Positions 37,791 through 47,699 of a stretch of 64,000 bases of DNA are shown here, piece after piece. Position 1 is the first letter of the stretch, and each line of letters begins with the position of its first letter. A program made the position numbers and the translations under genes. Origin of the DNA: Isochrysis galbana (taxonomy: Eukaryota > Haptophyta > Isochrysidales > Isochrysidaceae); assembly GCA_018136815.1 (NCBI GenBank), contig CM030935.1, positions 5,710,448 through 5,774,447 on the forward strand. The letters run 5' to 3'. The notes beneath the pieces are model-generated. The model made no database searches. It was not told the origin of the DNA and saw only the letters and a list, made by a program, of their open reading frames with translations.

Positions 37791-37901
37791 CAAGCCCGCC
37801 TCTGTCAGCGTCTCCGAAGTCGTTCCCACCGCCGCGCCTACCGCCGGCTTCGCTCCCTCCTCATTGCCCTCAGGCCCTATGGGCCATCCCAATTCGTCAG
37901 A
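37791..37901 (+). repeat. Dispersed repeat R4, partial copy
   Basis: Retains 'cgcctaccgccggcttcgct', 'ctcattgccctcaggcccta' and 'gggccatcccaattcgtca', as at 8060-8151 and, inverted, 41930-42050. Confidence 0.75.
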
Positions 37902-38028
37902 ATGCCCTGCTCATGCCAAGGCAGCGCATGGGGTTGACCGACAGGCCCCCCCGGAGGGGAATTGAATTCGGAATTGGTGCTTGAGAGGGGGGACGCGAGG
38001 CGCGAGCGCGAGGCGCCCCCCCATGCTG

Positions 38029-38048
38029 AACTAAGTATAAACTTAGTT
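38029..38048. repeat. Palindrome box, copy 3
   Basis: AACTAAGTATAAACTTAGTT, the consensus form, preceded by aggcgcccccccatgctg. Its mirror, with the same flank, is at 7654. Confidence 0.85.
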
Positions 38049-38124
38049 GGCGGTGTCGGAAAGTAGGCGATAGCGGCCGGCTTCTAGTAGATTTTTAGCC
38101 CCGAATCTTCAGACTTAGTAGTAA

Positions 38125-38180
38125 AACCTTTTACTACTTCTTACCGCACTCGCGGCGAATGGAACCACTACCTACTAATA
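38125..38180 (+). repeat. Short repeat R6 end, copy 1
   Basis: Shares 'cttaccgcactcgcggcgaa' and 'tggaaccactacctact' with 51413-51455 and, inverted, with 39808-39850. It lies directly before repeat R2 copy 2. Confidence 0.75.
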
Positions 38181-38184
38181 ATAA

Positions 38185-38445
38185 TCTAACTGAGCATTAG
38201 TACCACTACTCTCACTAGCCCGGTACTAACACGACAGCCCTCAGCGCACCTGCCCGTACACCTTGGCGCGTGCTGTTGACACAGATACATACACCTATGC
38301 ACCCCTCCAAATCTCCCCCCTCGCATGCCCCCGGCTCCCATTCTAACTCCCCACAAGTTAAAATGAGGGGAAACCCATTGAGGCGGACCGACCTACGTCG
38401 GGCGACTCTCCGGGAAAAAGCACCGGGGGGGGGGGGGGGGGCCTC
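38185..38445 (+). repeat. Dispersed repeat R2, copy 2 (empty site for the 2144-2589 MITE)
   Basis: Continuous version of the repeat that is split at 2143/2590. The site reads gctgttGACACAGatacata, one copy of the 8-bp target. It ends in a poly-G run (38425-38442). Confidence 0.85.
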
Positions 38446-38817
38446 TCGTCAAAGAAGAAGAACGGCCCTTACCAGCTCACGCCGCGAGCGGTTCTCGAGA
38501 AATAAGCAACGGAGTCCCGAAGATACCTGCCACAGGTGTATCCCAAGACGTCTTGAGCCGCTCCCTTCCCATCTCCCTCCTGTCGCCAGCCGCCCCCCTC
38601 CGCCCGTTTGCTAATGCAAACGGGTCTCGTTTCTCACCTCACTCCATCGGGGGGGGGTGCAAATCCCCCCCTCTCCCTCGTTCCATTCTCTTCCGCCCCG
38701 GTCCCTGCGGCGCGTCGCCATGCGGCGCGCCACAGCCTGCTCTCAGAGGTCCTTCAGGGGCGCCCAGAGGGCCAACAGGGGCAGCTCAGGGGGCAGTGGA
38801 GGCTGGGGCTCAGCCCC

Positions 38818-39382
38818 TGGCTCCCCGGTGATCTTTCCCCACCTTCATCTTGTGTCTTCGAGTGGGCGGCCGACTCTGTCCCGACTTATCCTGTAAACAG
38901 GAGCGGGACTTACCGATTTTTCGGTGGGCGGAGCTGAGCTCCGCCCACCCCCTTCTCCGCTCTCTCTCTCCCCTCTCCTGCGGCACGCGCGATGGCGCGC
39001 CTGCGGCAGGCCTCCAGCTGCCCTCTGGCGGCCCCTGGAGGCTCCTGGAGGCCAGCTCAGGGGGCAGAGGAGGCTGGGGCTGGGCCATGGCCTCCCCTGC
39101 CTCTCCCTCGCTGGCGCTCCTGAGCCTCTGGGGCCCCCACGCTGCACCTGTCTGCTTGTCGACCAGGGGGGGAGGGGGGGTTGAAGCAATGGGCTGGCCA
39201 CTACTGGCCAGGATAGGCGAATGGGGTGAGCCTGTGGGGAAGGGAGTGGGTCAGTAGGGTAGTCTCCTCCTGGCAAGCCATCAGGCATGCCTGGAGGATG
39301 GGTGGTTCCTCCCCCATGGCAGGGGAGGAGTGGAGAGGGGGGGGGGGCACCCCCATGGGCGAACTACGTATAAACTTAGTTC
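38818..39382 (+). repeat. Dispersed repeat R5, copy 1, ending in palindrome box
   Basis: Closely matches 51590-52151, for example 'gagtgggcggccgactctgt', 'cccgacttatcctgtaaaca', 'ctgcggcacgcgcgatggcg' and 'ctgtctgc-tgtcgaccaggg'. It ends with ccccatgggcg and the box AACTACGTATAAACTTAGTT (39362-39381). The open frames within are not conserved as protein. Confidence 0.85.
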
Positions 39383-39439
39383 TGTTCAGATTTAGTAGCA
39401 GATGTTTTTTCATCGAAAGGCTTCATCTCCGTCTTCGGG

Positions 39440-39645
39440 CTTGTCTCCCCCACCTCTACCGGCGAGGGAGAGGCAGGGGAGACCAGGGCCCAGCCCAAGC
39501 CTCCTCTGCCCTCTGAGCCAGCCTCCAGGAGTCCAGGAGCCTCCCGGGGTCGCCAGGGGGCAGTTGCATGCCTGTGAGCTCCGACCACCGAAAAATAGGT
39601 AAGTCCCGCGCCCGTTTAAAGGATAAATCGGGACTGAGGCCGCCG
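39440..39645 (-). repeat. Dispersed repeat R5, inverted partial copy
   Basis: The reverse complement of this segment repeats the motif order of 38870-39110 (cgggacttacc, tttttcggtgg, ggaggctcctgga, ggggcagaggaggct, ctgcctctccctcg). With 38818-39382 it makes a large imperfect inverted repeat centred near 39400. Confidence 0.7.
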
Positions 39646-39689
39646 CCAGCCCGGTAGCTTAGGAGGCGGAAGGGTGGAACGGATCACGG

Positions 39690-39860
39690 GGGGGGGGGGG
39701 AGGGGGCACCGGCACCGGACCATATCTAAGCCCTTCACCCCGATCCCCCTAGTGGTGCACGGGGGAGCCGCCTGATGGGGGGGGGGGTGGTAGAAAGTAT
39801 GCTACGTGTAGGTAGTGGTTCCATGCGCCGCGAGTGCGGTAAGAATATTATGAAGTATAT
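39690..39860 (-). repeat. Repeat R6, inverted copy
   Basis: Reverse complement of about 51405-51580: 'ggaccatatctaagcccttc', 'accccgatccccctagt', 'ggtgcacgggggagccgcct' and 'gatgggggg', then 'gaaagtatgctacgtg'. Two poly-G runs are included. Confidence 0.75.
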
Positions 39861-40369
39861 TTTTCACGAATATTCATGCCTACAGCCTTCAGATGGGCAG
39901 GAATACAACGCCCAAATAAGGAGGGAGCATTCGAGTCAGCGATTAAAGGAAGTTCGAGCCAGGAGAATACCGGAGATCCTTGTCTGAACGAGGGGTACAA
40001 TGAAATTCTGCAATTCTCAATTCTTCCTATCTATGATCTACGAGCTACGAGCTACATCTCGACACGACGACATGTACATGTGCCGTAACGTGCCACTCCT
40101 ATCCCTCCGTATTGCGTCCGTCTATGCCGAGTACTTCTAGCAGTATGTATTCACGGACACCCACATGGCCTTATAGCGATCAATTGCCCTTCACCTCATG
40201 AAATAGTCCAAACGCCAAACGGTCCTTCCTCGGCCTTGACGCTTGACGCCAGAAGTCAATTGCTATGGAGTTCACTTTCCTTTCCATTCAGGTGACGATT
40301 CTTCACCAGACTAGTAGTAGCTGCTGCGACAAGATGAACCAGTGATCCGTGCCTTCATGTATGCTCCAG
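39861..40369. other. 3' flank of the BI-1-like gene
   Basis: Begins with an R1-like fragment ('cacgaatattcatgcctaca', 'gatgggcaggaatacaac'). Nothing recognisable follows. Confidence 0.45.
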
Positions 40370-41315
40370 CTATTTATCGTGGTCGCCACTGAACAAGCGC
40401 AAAATTTGTAAGAAGAAAATGAACAAGTTCAAGACATCCAGATACCTACATCGCAATATGTCCCAGGGAAAGCAGAAATCGTGAGTTTTATTCGCATGCA
40501 GACGCATAAATTTGTAAGAGAAGAAGGCGAAGTCCAGAGCATCCTTCACAAATGGTCTGACGATATCATAATGTGCAGCGGAGGGGGGGAAGGGAGGGGT
40601 GTGTGGAAGCAAACTACGCCACTCACAAAGCAATGGCTGCGGGCACATAGTCATCTGGGTCAAAGCGGTGGATGAGTGTCGACACATCGTAGAGCACGAG
40701 GCCGGTGAAGAGTAGCACTCCAGCGCAAGCGTATACAAGCTGGAGCTTCGGGCCAAAGAAAATGGAGAAAATGCCAGCGATGATGAGAACCCAGAGCATT
40801 CCAAACAAGACGAGGCCGATCTGCGAGAAATCCTGCTTAGTGATCAGCGCGAACGATGCAAGTGTACCAAACACGATGGTGGTGATCACCAGGGCCTGCC
40901 AAATGATGCTTCCATAGCCAGCGCTGTATGTGGCGGCGCAAACGAATCCTACCGTGTAAGCTTCCGCCAGTGTGAAGCCGGTAAGGAGGATCAAGTTGAG
41001 CGGGTGGCGGCGCTGGTAGCAGCTGAGGCCGAGCAAGAGGGCAAAGGGAGCGAGGATCGCCGTGTAAAGAGGCCAGCGTGCGACCAAGATGTACTCTCTT
41101 GCTGGACTCGACAGCACGAAGCATGTGGTAGAGCCGAGCGTGAGTAGGAGCTGGAGTGCGACGATGCTCAGCACTTTGCGCACGAAGCCGCTCCGTATCT
41201 CAGCCGGCATCTCGCCGCATAGACCGTCACCGTTGGGTTCCCAGCCAGCGTTGATGTGCTGCCCCGATTCGAGGTCTCGGTACACGCCCGCGCAGCCCCT
41301 CTCGGCGCTCGCCAT
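40370..41315 (-). CDS. Bax inhibitor-1 / Lifeguard (TMBIM) family membrane protein
   Basis: Exons 41315-40627 and 40445-40370 splice over a 181-nt intron (donor GCTTT/GTGAGT, acceptor GATGTAG) to give 254 residues. Seven hydrophobic helices are visible, from FVRKVLSIVALQLLLTLGS to the spliced C-terminal YLDVLNLFIFFLQILRLF, which is the family's conserved last helix and is lost if the first exon is read to its own stop. The segments GFTLAEAYTVGF and FTGLVLYDVSTLIHRFDPDDYVPAAIALYLDV are typical of LFG4/TMBIM4. These proteins sit in ER or Golgi membranes and influence calcium leak and cell death. The first ATG is at 41315 (MASAERG); the frame continues upstream without an ATG. Confidence 0.9.
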
Positions 41316-41640
41316 CGCTGTTGCTCTCGTCCAGGTGGCAGGCACCCCGGACGGACGGGATGGGATCGGCCGGCTCGCGACGGCCGGCCGGCCGCACCAA
41401 GGTTACTTCTATCGTTAAAAAAGTGGCCGCAGAAGGGAGTGCCCACCCCCGGTATTACGACGGAGCGGCGGGCTGCGAGCGCCGCCAGCGAGGGAGTGGC
41501 CCACCTTCTTGAGACTGTGGATAATAATAAATTATTTATATCCTAGCCAACCCCACTAGCCACTAGCTAATTGGATATAACGCTTCAGTCCCGGAATCGG
41601 AATCCCGCCATGCCTGACGAGTCAGGTGTCCGAGTGATAC
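41316..41640. other. 5' flank of the BI-1-like gene
   Basis: No gene or repeat recognised. The region 41515-41580 is AT-rich. Confidence 0.45.
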
Positions 41641-41649
41641 CGGGATGTC

Positions 41650-41880
41650 ACCCTTTCCGATGCTCCGCCTCCTCTCGACCTCGACTACCGCCGCCTGAGC
41701 TGGCTGGCTAAGGAGTCGAAGCGATGCCTGCTCCAGTCCGGCCTCCTTTACCGGCGAGTTCCAACGAAAGACGGCGAAGAACGCTTATATGCCTATACAT
41801 GCCGAAGTCCATGCGCAACGCCTACCTTGAAGCGTTCCATGATCACCTTTGTCACCTCGGTGATAAGTGATAATCGCATG
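41650..41880 (+). mobile_element. Ty3/gypsy integrase zinc-binding region, fragment
   Basis: One frame reads LSWLAKESKRCLLQSGLLYRR-VPTKDGEERL, and a second frame continues as YMPIHAEVHAQRL and EAFHDHLCHLGDK, the order expected at the N-terminus of retroviral-type integrases (GLLYR...VP...H...H.G). At least one frameshift is present and the catalytic core is absent. Confidence 0.55.
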
Positions 41881-41924
41881 GCGCGTCGCGAATGCGACAC
41901 ATGGGCCATCCCAATTCGTCAGCG

Positions 41925-42190
41925 AGAACAAGGCGAGACAGGCCACAAAGGTGACGAATTGTGAATTGTGATGGCCCATAGGGCCTGAGGGTAATGAGGA
42001 AGGGGCAAAGCCGGCGGCAGGCGCGGCGAGGGAGACGACTTCGGAGGTGCTGACGGGCTGAAGCCCGTCAGCAGAGGAAGGCGGGCAGGCGGGCTTGAGC
42101 GAGGGCGAGGACGGCGGCGAAAGCGACATCGAACGAGCGGCGAGAGGCGAGGGCGAGTGTGAGGAGGGCTGTGATGGCAGGGGCTGGCGA
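41925..42190 (-). repeat. Dispersed repeat R4, inverted copy
   Basis: Reverse complement of 7917-8151, with the same hairpin (gacgggcttcagcccgtc) and the same short conserved frame. It follows the integrase fragment directly. Confidence 0.8.
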
Positions 42191-42229
42191 GGCGAGGCGA
42201 GGCTGTAGGGTCTGAGTGTTACGAGAGCG

Positions 42230-42425
42230 AGAGCCTCGCCCCACGACTTTCTCACATAACTCGACTGAAATCAAACCCAGACACTCCGGCCAGACGACGA
42301 CGGACGACGATCAGAAGGCGATCTGTTGGCGATCCCGTCTGGAAGGGGAACCGCACCATAACGGAAACGAGAGGCAATCTTGCTACGCAGGATTCCAAGA
42401 GACCTACCAAATAAGACGAAAGGAG
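42230..42425 (+). repeat. LTR-like repeat R3, 5' part
   Basis: Nearly the same as 54763-54950: 'cgccccacgactttctcaca', 'taactcgactgaaatcaaac', 'gacgacgacggacgacgatc', 'agaaggcgatctgt', 'ccgtctggaagggga' and 'caggattccaa'. Confidence 0.85.
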
Positions 42426-43129
42426 TGCGATGTGCCTAAGGGGAAGATGCGATGAGATTGCAAATTAAACCTGATTGCCCCCAGAAGCAGATAAAGAAGC
42501 GCAGGGAAGATAGCAAATTAAACCTATTTGCGAGGCGCCTGGGAGGAAGAAAGGTGGGGAAACTTCACTTCTCTTTCGAGAGAAAGAGAGAGGGCGCTCC
42601 ACAACCCCCGATCCCATGCATCCAAGCGAAGCTTTTGACCGAGAACGAGAACGAGAGAATTATAACGATAAATGCCGAACAACGAAGAGAAGCCTAACGA
42701 CGAGTGTCGATTCGCGAATGCGACAAAAGGGGCGCAAGCGCAAGCAGGCAAGGAGGACGCAAACAAGCACGAAGAGGCACGAAGAAGCGCGAAGAGGCGT
42801 GAAGGTGAGAGAGTCGGAAGTCGATCGCGAATGCAACAGCCAGTCGCGACGTCTCGACCGGGCCGTTCCGGAACCCCACACAAGACTCCTTTAGCACTTC
42901 CGGGTCCTCCGTGCGTCGTTCGCAATGCCGTACTCACTTCCAACATGGGTCCCGCGGAAAGCTCCATGAGCTCCCCGCAAGAACCGCGTTCCGCGCTAGT
43001 TGCCGGCGCGCCTTCGCAGGCAATCTCATCCAAGAGTGAGATCAGTCTTGCTGTGACTGTGACACTGCGACATCGGCAATCGGCAAGGGGCCTTAAGGAG
43101 AGAAGAGCCGCGTCGGCGCGCTCCATCGC
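42426..43129. other. Non-coding, purine-rich repeat-like region
   Basis: The stretch 42735-42800 has near-repeats of cgaagaggc. The end (43105-43129) matches 8310-8333. Long frames on both strands are low complexity, and none is recognised. Confidence 0.4.
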
Positions 43130-43150
43130 AACCAACTATGAAGTCAGTTG
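43130..43150. repeat. Palindrome box, divergent copy
   Basis: AACCAACTATGAAGTCAGTTG keeps the arms with three changes and has the same upstream flank as the box at 8334. Confidence 0.6.
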
Positions 43151-43569
43151 CGCCATGGTCAAGAAATGCACCTTCCCCATATTGGTAGTTAAAAAAGCCC
43201 TGTTTGACCACCCTACCGTGGCATTGGCCATTGTATCAGCCAACAAAATATTCGAACAGTCATAAAAGGAGCTGTGGCTCGTGACGATCACACCATCCCT
43301 TTTGTGCTTTTTGATGGCGCTGGTAGATGCCACTGCAACTCCAACTCATCACCAACCCCAGACACATGCCCACACCAAGCACCACCATCAACACCTCTTC
43401 TCACGCCGCCACAAAGATCGTAGGTTCGGTTCACGAGAGAAGTGGAGAGCAGAGCTCATGGGTGCATCGAGGGTGCATTTCTCGGTTGAATACTGCTGGC
43501 CGGCTGCGGCGCCGCCTTGATCTGCGCCCTGGCATTCGCCCTGTCGCTGCATCCATCCTTGCATTTGCT

Positions 43570-43962
43570 CTATATCCCACCCACCCTGATGACCCGATGA
43601 TCATTGCCAAGCTGTTGCCCTATTTTCCACTCCCCCTGCACACTGGGGGTACTGCGGAACGGCTTGTCCCACTTGCTTAATCGCACAGGTCTCGAATCGC
43701 GCAGCAGCTGGATCCGCATCGACACCTGCTTCCAGCTCAGATTCTTGAGAGAGAGAGACTTGTCCCCATCTGCCATGTAGCGGGCCTGCACGTGTGGGTG
43801 TCTGCCGGGCGAGCGCGATGCTATGATCTCGAGGTGTGGGTTGGCCTTGGCGAAGGGTGTAAGCTGTGTCTGGATCCACTCGCGCACACCCGCGCTGCTG
43901 CCACCATAGTCACAATACTTGATGAGCAGCTTTCGCATCTGCCACACGCCGCGCGAGCACAT
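43570..43962 (-). CDS. MRPL43: Mitochondrial large ribosomal subunit protein mL43
   Basis: A 130-residue single-exon protein of the L51/S25/CI-B8 thioredoxin-like fold. It starts CSRGVWQMRKLLIKYCDYGGSSAGVREW, then FAKANPHLEIIASRSPGRHPHVQARYMADG, and ends near PSVQGEWKIG. These match the plant and fungal proteins in order (RGVWQL..L...YCD.GGSS.G.R, NP.LE....R..HP...., PSVQG.W). It is a structural component of the mitochondrial 54S/39S subunit; no cleavable presequence is expected in this family. The first ATG is at 43962, directly before the conserved RGVWQ. The stop is TAG. Confidence 0.9.
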   Translation of the reverse strand: MCSRGVWQMRKLLIKYCDYGGSSAGVREWIQTQLTPFAKANPHLEIIASRSPGRHPHVQARYMADGDKSLSLKNLSWKQVSMRIQLLRDSRPVRLSKWDKPFRSTPSVQGEWKIGQQLGNDHRVIRVGGI

Positions 43963-44235
43963 CACGCCGCGCCGCCGCCACGCGCGAGCGCTCTGCGTCG
44001 CAAGAGCCGCAGATCTAGTAGAGTACTATTTTCCCGAATATGTAGAGGCTGCCGCTTCATGGGCATGCCCCATTTCTATGGGTGAAAATGAAAATCGGCC
44101 CGTTGACAACGGCTGCCACTGGATAAAAGATGCCCCTAGGCATGCTGTGCGCCGACATGTGCTTTTTTTTCTGATTGATGCACATGGTGACTCACAATGA
44201 CATTTTACATACGCACGCGCACGGAACCAGGAGCC
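43963..44235. other. Gap between the mL43 gene and the transposase remnant
   Basis: It is upstream of mL43 and downstream of the transposase on the minus strand. The frame through 43970-44200 on the plus strand shows no family. A T-run occurs at 44163. Confidence 0.4.
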
Positions 44236-46612
44236 TCATGGACAGGCCCCAACGTCGGAGGCGGCGCCGGAGGCACAAACACCACTCTCAAGGCCCACAA
44301 CGAGGGCACTAGCCACTGAAACGGGACTCTTGCGCCACTTCACACACTCTCTCTTCTTGCACCACCCTTTCTTCAAGTTCCCACAGTTGTCACATAACAT
44401 GAACCCCTCCCACGGACACGGAACAATCGCACACATGCACACATCCTTGCACGCTACGAAGGCGTCACGCCGAACACGAGACCGCTCCTCATCTTCGGCG
44501 CGCTTCTCCAGCCGCGCGGCCTTCTTTCTTTGAGCTGCATCCTCTACCTTTGCTGCCTCTTGCTGCCTCTTTTGCTTCTCTCCCCACATGTCCCTAAGAG
44601 TGAAAGATCCGGACAAATGCACCAGCCGCCTACGCGCACGCACGGGACTCGCACTGTCGCCGTCAGCCGCATCAGAGTCATCATCCGACCCAGTGCCACC
44701 CTGCCGCGCGCTCGGGGCGTCTGAACTCAACGACAACACTCCACGCGAAGGATCATACGGCGCTTGTGCCTTCTCCTCAAGCTTCTTTGCAAATTGCTCC
44801 AGCTGCTGCAGCTTCGCATTCGCCGCTGCTAGACTTCCGCGCCGCAAACCCGGCGGCGTGCGCTTGGCCTCTGCCAAAGAGGATGGACCGGGTGAAGACA
44901 CCGAAGCGTCCCTCCGGGCCGCGGCCAACTCTGCATCTTGATCAACAAAATTGGATCGGTCCACTAGCTGAGGGCACAACCTGTTACCTGCGATGCCAAC
45001 ACGCTTCCACGCCTTGATGATGTCGTACCTATCGCACCAGGAGAACCACATGCCGGGGACTCCCAAGCGCTTGCTACCCCCCAATATGCCTAGGAAGTCA
45101 GCAAGGGCGAGGTGGCTGAGTGGGTGGCCGTGCACGGCTAAGTGTGCATCCTTGTATGCGTCCCTAGCCTTATTATATGACCTGTGAAATGAAGAGTTGA
45201 ACTGGTCCAAAGCTTGCAAGAAGCCCGAGGTGCCTGACTCCTCCGTGAAGATACGTATGCCGAGCTCTGCTGCAGGCCCGCTGGTCTCACGTAGAAGGTC
45301 GTCGCTAAAGCGAGAGCAGTGGTTGTCCAACATGAGGACAACCGGGCGCTGAATGGGCTCACCACCTGTGGCTGCCTCCACTGCGCTGCGCTGGGAGATC
45401 CACTCGTCGAGACGGTGGATGTAATGGAGGAACGTCTCCTCTGTCTGCATGCCCTCCGCCGAGTGAACGGGCAAGCACGAGCGCGTTTGCAGGCGTGTGA
45501 CGTCGACCCGATCGTCGAATGTGCACTCCCCTGGTCCCCTGGAGGACACTCGATGAGCATGTCTCCTGTGGCCCACTTCCGCTTCACCACAAGCTGCACC
45601 CCATAATTCCAACCAGAAGCGTCCCATGTCATCATTACAGTGACCGTTTCTTTGTTCCCGCCTGTAAGCTGCCGTGCTGCCTTACCCTTCCTCTTTGCCA
45701 CCTTCGCCCGCCGCCCCTTCTGCGGCACGTCTAGCGGCTGCGGTGTCTCGTCGCCGTTTAACAGCCGCCTTGGGTCTTTGATTACCTATGTAAACGCGAC
45801 GAGATCGATCGGTTTGTGGACAATAATTTCCACAAGATCGCCTCCATGTCTCAAGTGAATGAAGAATGTGAAAGAGGTTAGCGTTGTGCATGCGTGGTGC
45901 GTGGTGCGCGGTGCGCGTGCGAGAGACAGAGGCGTGCATGACTTACCTTTGTGTGGGGATCCATCACGCCTGCGTCAATCAGCTCGCGCTCCAGCCCATA
46001 CTCGCCGAAAAAATGGTTCTCTACTACGGCCTCCCTGTGCTTTTGTGACCTCTTCTCCTCCTCTGCCCTCGAAACCCCTTCGGTGATGTCGATACCACGA
46101 GCCCGCCACCATGGATAGATGCGTTGAAAGAATGTGTGAGACAGGTCGATGTTGGAATTGAGGTGGTTGAGCTCCGGCGTGTTGAGAGGAATAGTACCCT
46201 TGCCGTACTTCTTAGTCTTGTTGGATCTGTGCCGCTCTGCCAGCACAGCGCGTACCTTTACAGAAATCTAGTGCCTGTTTTGGGGGTCGTGAACGTCAGC
46301 GCGAGCCAGAACCCAAGATGCCAACTTGAGCCTCTCAGCGTTTGTGAGAAGCTGTTGGTTGGCATCCCGTGGGGAGTCATCATCAGAGGTGCCCCTCTTC
46401 AGCTCCCACGCCACTTTGCCGCGCGTTGCCTCCGGGAAATGCCCTGTTGCAAGCGCGGCCTTGACGCCAACGCTGTGCGAGCGGCAGTGCGCGGCTGCTC
46501 TGCGCACGTCTTCGACGACGCGCGCCCGCTGTTCTGCGCGCGTATCGCGGGCATGGACTGTGTAGTGGCCCCTCGGCGGCTTGGGCTTGCTGGCGGGCTT
46601 CCTGGGGGCCAT
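44236..46612 (-). mobile_element. Degenerate DDE-superfamily transposase gene
   Basis: Read on the minus strand from the ATG at 46612. The N-terminal part (MAPRKPASKPKPPRGHY...) meets an in-frame TAG at 46270-46268 and continues in the same frame (SVKVRAVLAERHRSNKTKK...). A GTAAGT donor at 45946 suggests an intron. Then comes DLVEIIVHKPIDLVAFT, a second in-frame TAG, VIKDPRRLLNGDETPQPLD (first catalytic Asp), and VTVMMTWDASGWNYG. A frameshift follows near 45545. The last frame has VVLMLDNHCSRFSDD (second Asp) and LQALDQFNSSFHRSY, as in DDE_1/Tigger-like enzymes. It ends with a coiled-coil, highly charged segment and a Cys cluster (CKDVCMCAIVPCPW...LCDNCGNLKKGWCKKREC). With two nonsense codons and one frameshift it is not functional. 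Confidence 0.75.
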
Positions 46613-46990
46613 GATTGCCTGGGGGGGGAACAGGGGCACGCCCACGAAGCGGGCACGCGCACGAAGCGGCAGCCTCTACAGAAACTTTCACAAGAACACA
46701 AGAATAGACTTTCTCTTCATACTAAAAAAACTTTGAAGATGCCATCTACTGCTCTTAGCTCTTACGACTACCCGCTCCAGGGATCCCGTTGCCATCGCCC
46801 TTATCCCTCGCTCACTCCCCTTTTCGCTGCCTCCCGTCATTCCTTGTTCTTCGGTTTTGGGGGGTTAGGCTAGAAATCGTAACATGACGAAAACCGAAAA
46901 CGCAAAACGCGCCAACAGGCTAGAAATCACTACAATGTCGCTCAGGACCGACGTCCGACGCGAGCGCGGGCGAGCATCGGGCCGCTAATC
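46613..46990. other. 5' flank of the transposase remnant
   Basis: Low coding potential. No terminal inverted repeat matching the 3' side was found by eye. Confidence 0.4.
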
Positions 46991-46996
46991 CTACAT

Positions 46997-47170
46997 GGTA
47001 AACACGGGTTTACCGTGTTTGTACAGATGCCAAAAACAGCCCGTTTTCACCGTGTTTCAAACGCCCTCCCTAGCAGCATGCCGGGATTGTGAGGTTCCCG
47101 TGTTTCTAGAAAAGCCAAAAACAGGCCGTATTTGCTGTGTTTGGAGGCCCCCCCTGCCGTGTTTCACATC
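46997..47170. repeat. Tandem-like CCGTGTTT cluster
   Basis: The phrase 'gccaaaaacag-ccgt-ttt' occurs twice about 75 bp apart, and 'ccgtgttt', 'cccgtgttt' or 'ctgtgttt' occurs five times. It looks like two or three diverged tandem units. Confidence 0.6.
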
Positions 47171-47351
47171 TAGGCCGCTAATATCGACGCGTCCCCGTAT
47201 CAGCGCGCCTCAGCCAGCCACAGCGACACAGCCACAGCCATGCGCGCAGGCTGCCGGGCGCACCTCCTACTACCTACTGCCTACTGCTACTACTGCCTCC
47301 CATGCCCATGCCCATGCCCGCCCCCGCCCCCCGCCTCATCGTCGCAAATCG

Positions 47352-47456
47352 CCTTGAGCCACCTCTTGAGAGAGTTGAGGACCGACGCGTATGGGCTTGA
47401 ACGTCTCTCCGAACTCGTGGAAGCTCTCGTCCAAGAGGACAAAAGTGAAGACGTGA
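47352..47456 (-). repeat. Fragment of the Myb/SANT-like element gene (R7), copy 1
   Basis: Matches 57527-57630: 'ttgagccacctctt-agagag', 'gaccgacgcgtatgggcttg', 'tctc-ccgaactc' and 'tggaagctctc-tccaagagg'. On the minus strand it corresponds to the LLDESFQEFG...SPYASVLNSLKRWLK end of the protein. Confidence 0.75.
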
Positions 47457-47699
47457 CAAGTGAAGCGGCTCTTGGTCTTGGTCTTGCTTGCTGCTGCTGC
47501 TCGTTGGATTACCGGCTAGAGAATAAAGATCTAGATCCCCCCGCCCCGTCCCCGGCGCACGACGGTTTGAAGAAGTCATTTGAAGGTGCCGCCGCGCTAC
47601 CGCAAGCCCGCTACGCCTCTCCCCCCTCTCCCCTCTCTCTCTTCTCGCCCCCGCCCCTCTGCGCGGTGCGCCCGAGCGCAGCCAATCGAGCGGGCCGTG

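Noticed and set aside
42672..43265. 197-residue frame as a possible gene
   Set aside because: Composition is low-complexity and it contains a repeat flank and palindrome box; no domain is visible.
46268..46270. Alternative genetic code with TAG as sense
   Set aside because: TAG is the natural stop in the TPR, BI-1-like, mL43 and kinesin genes of this window, so the transposase TAGs are better read as decay.
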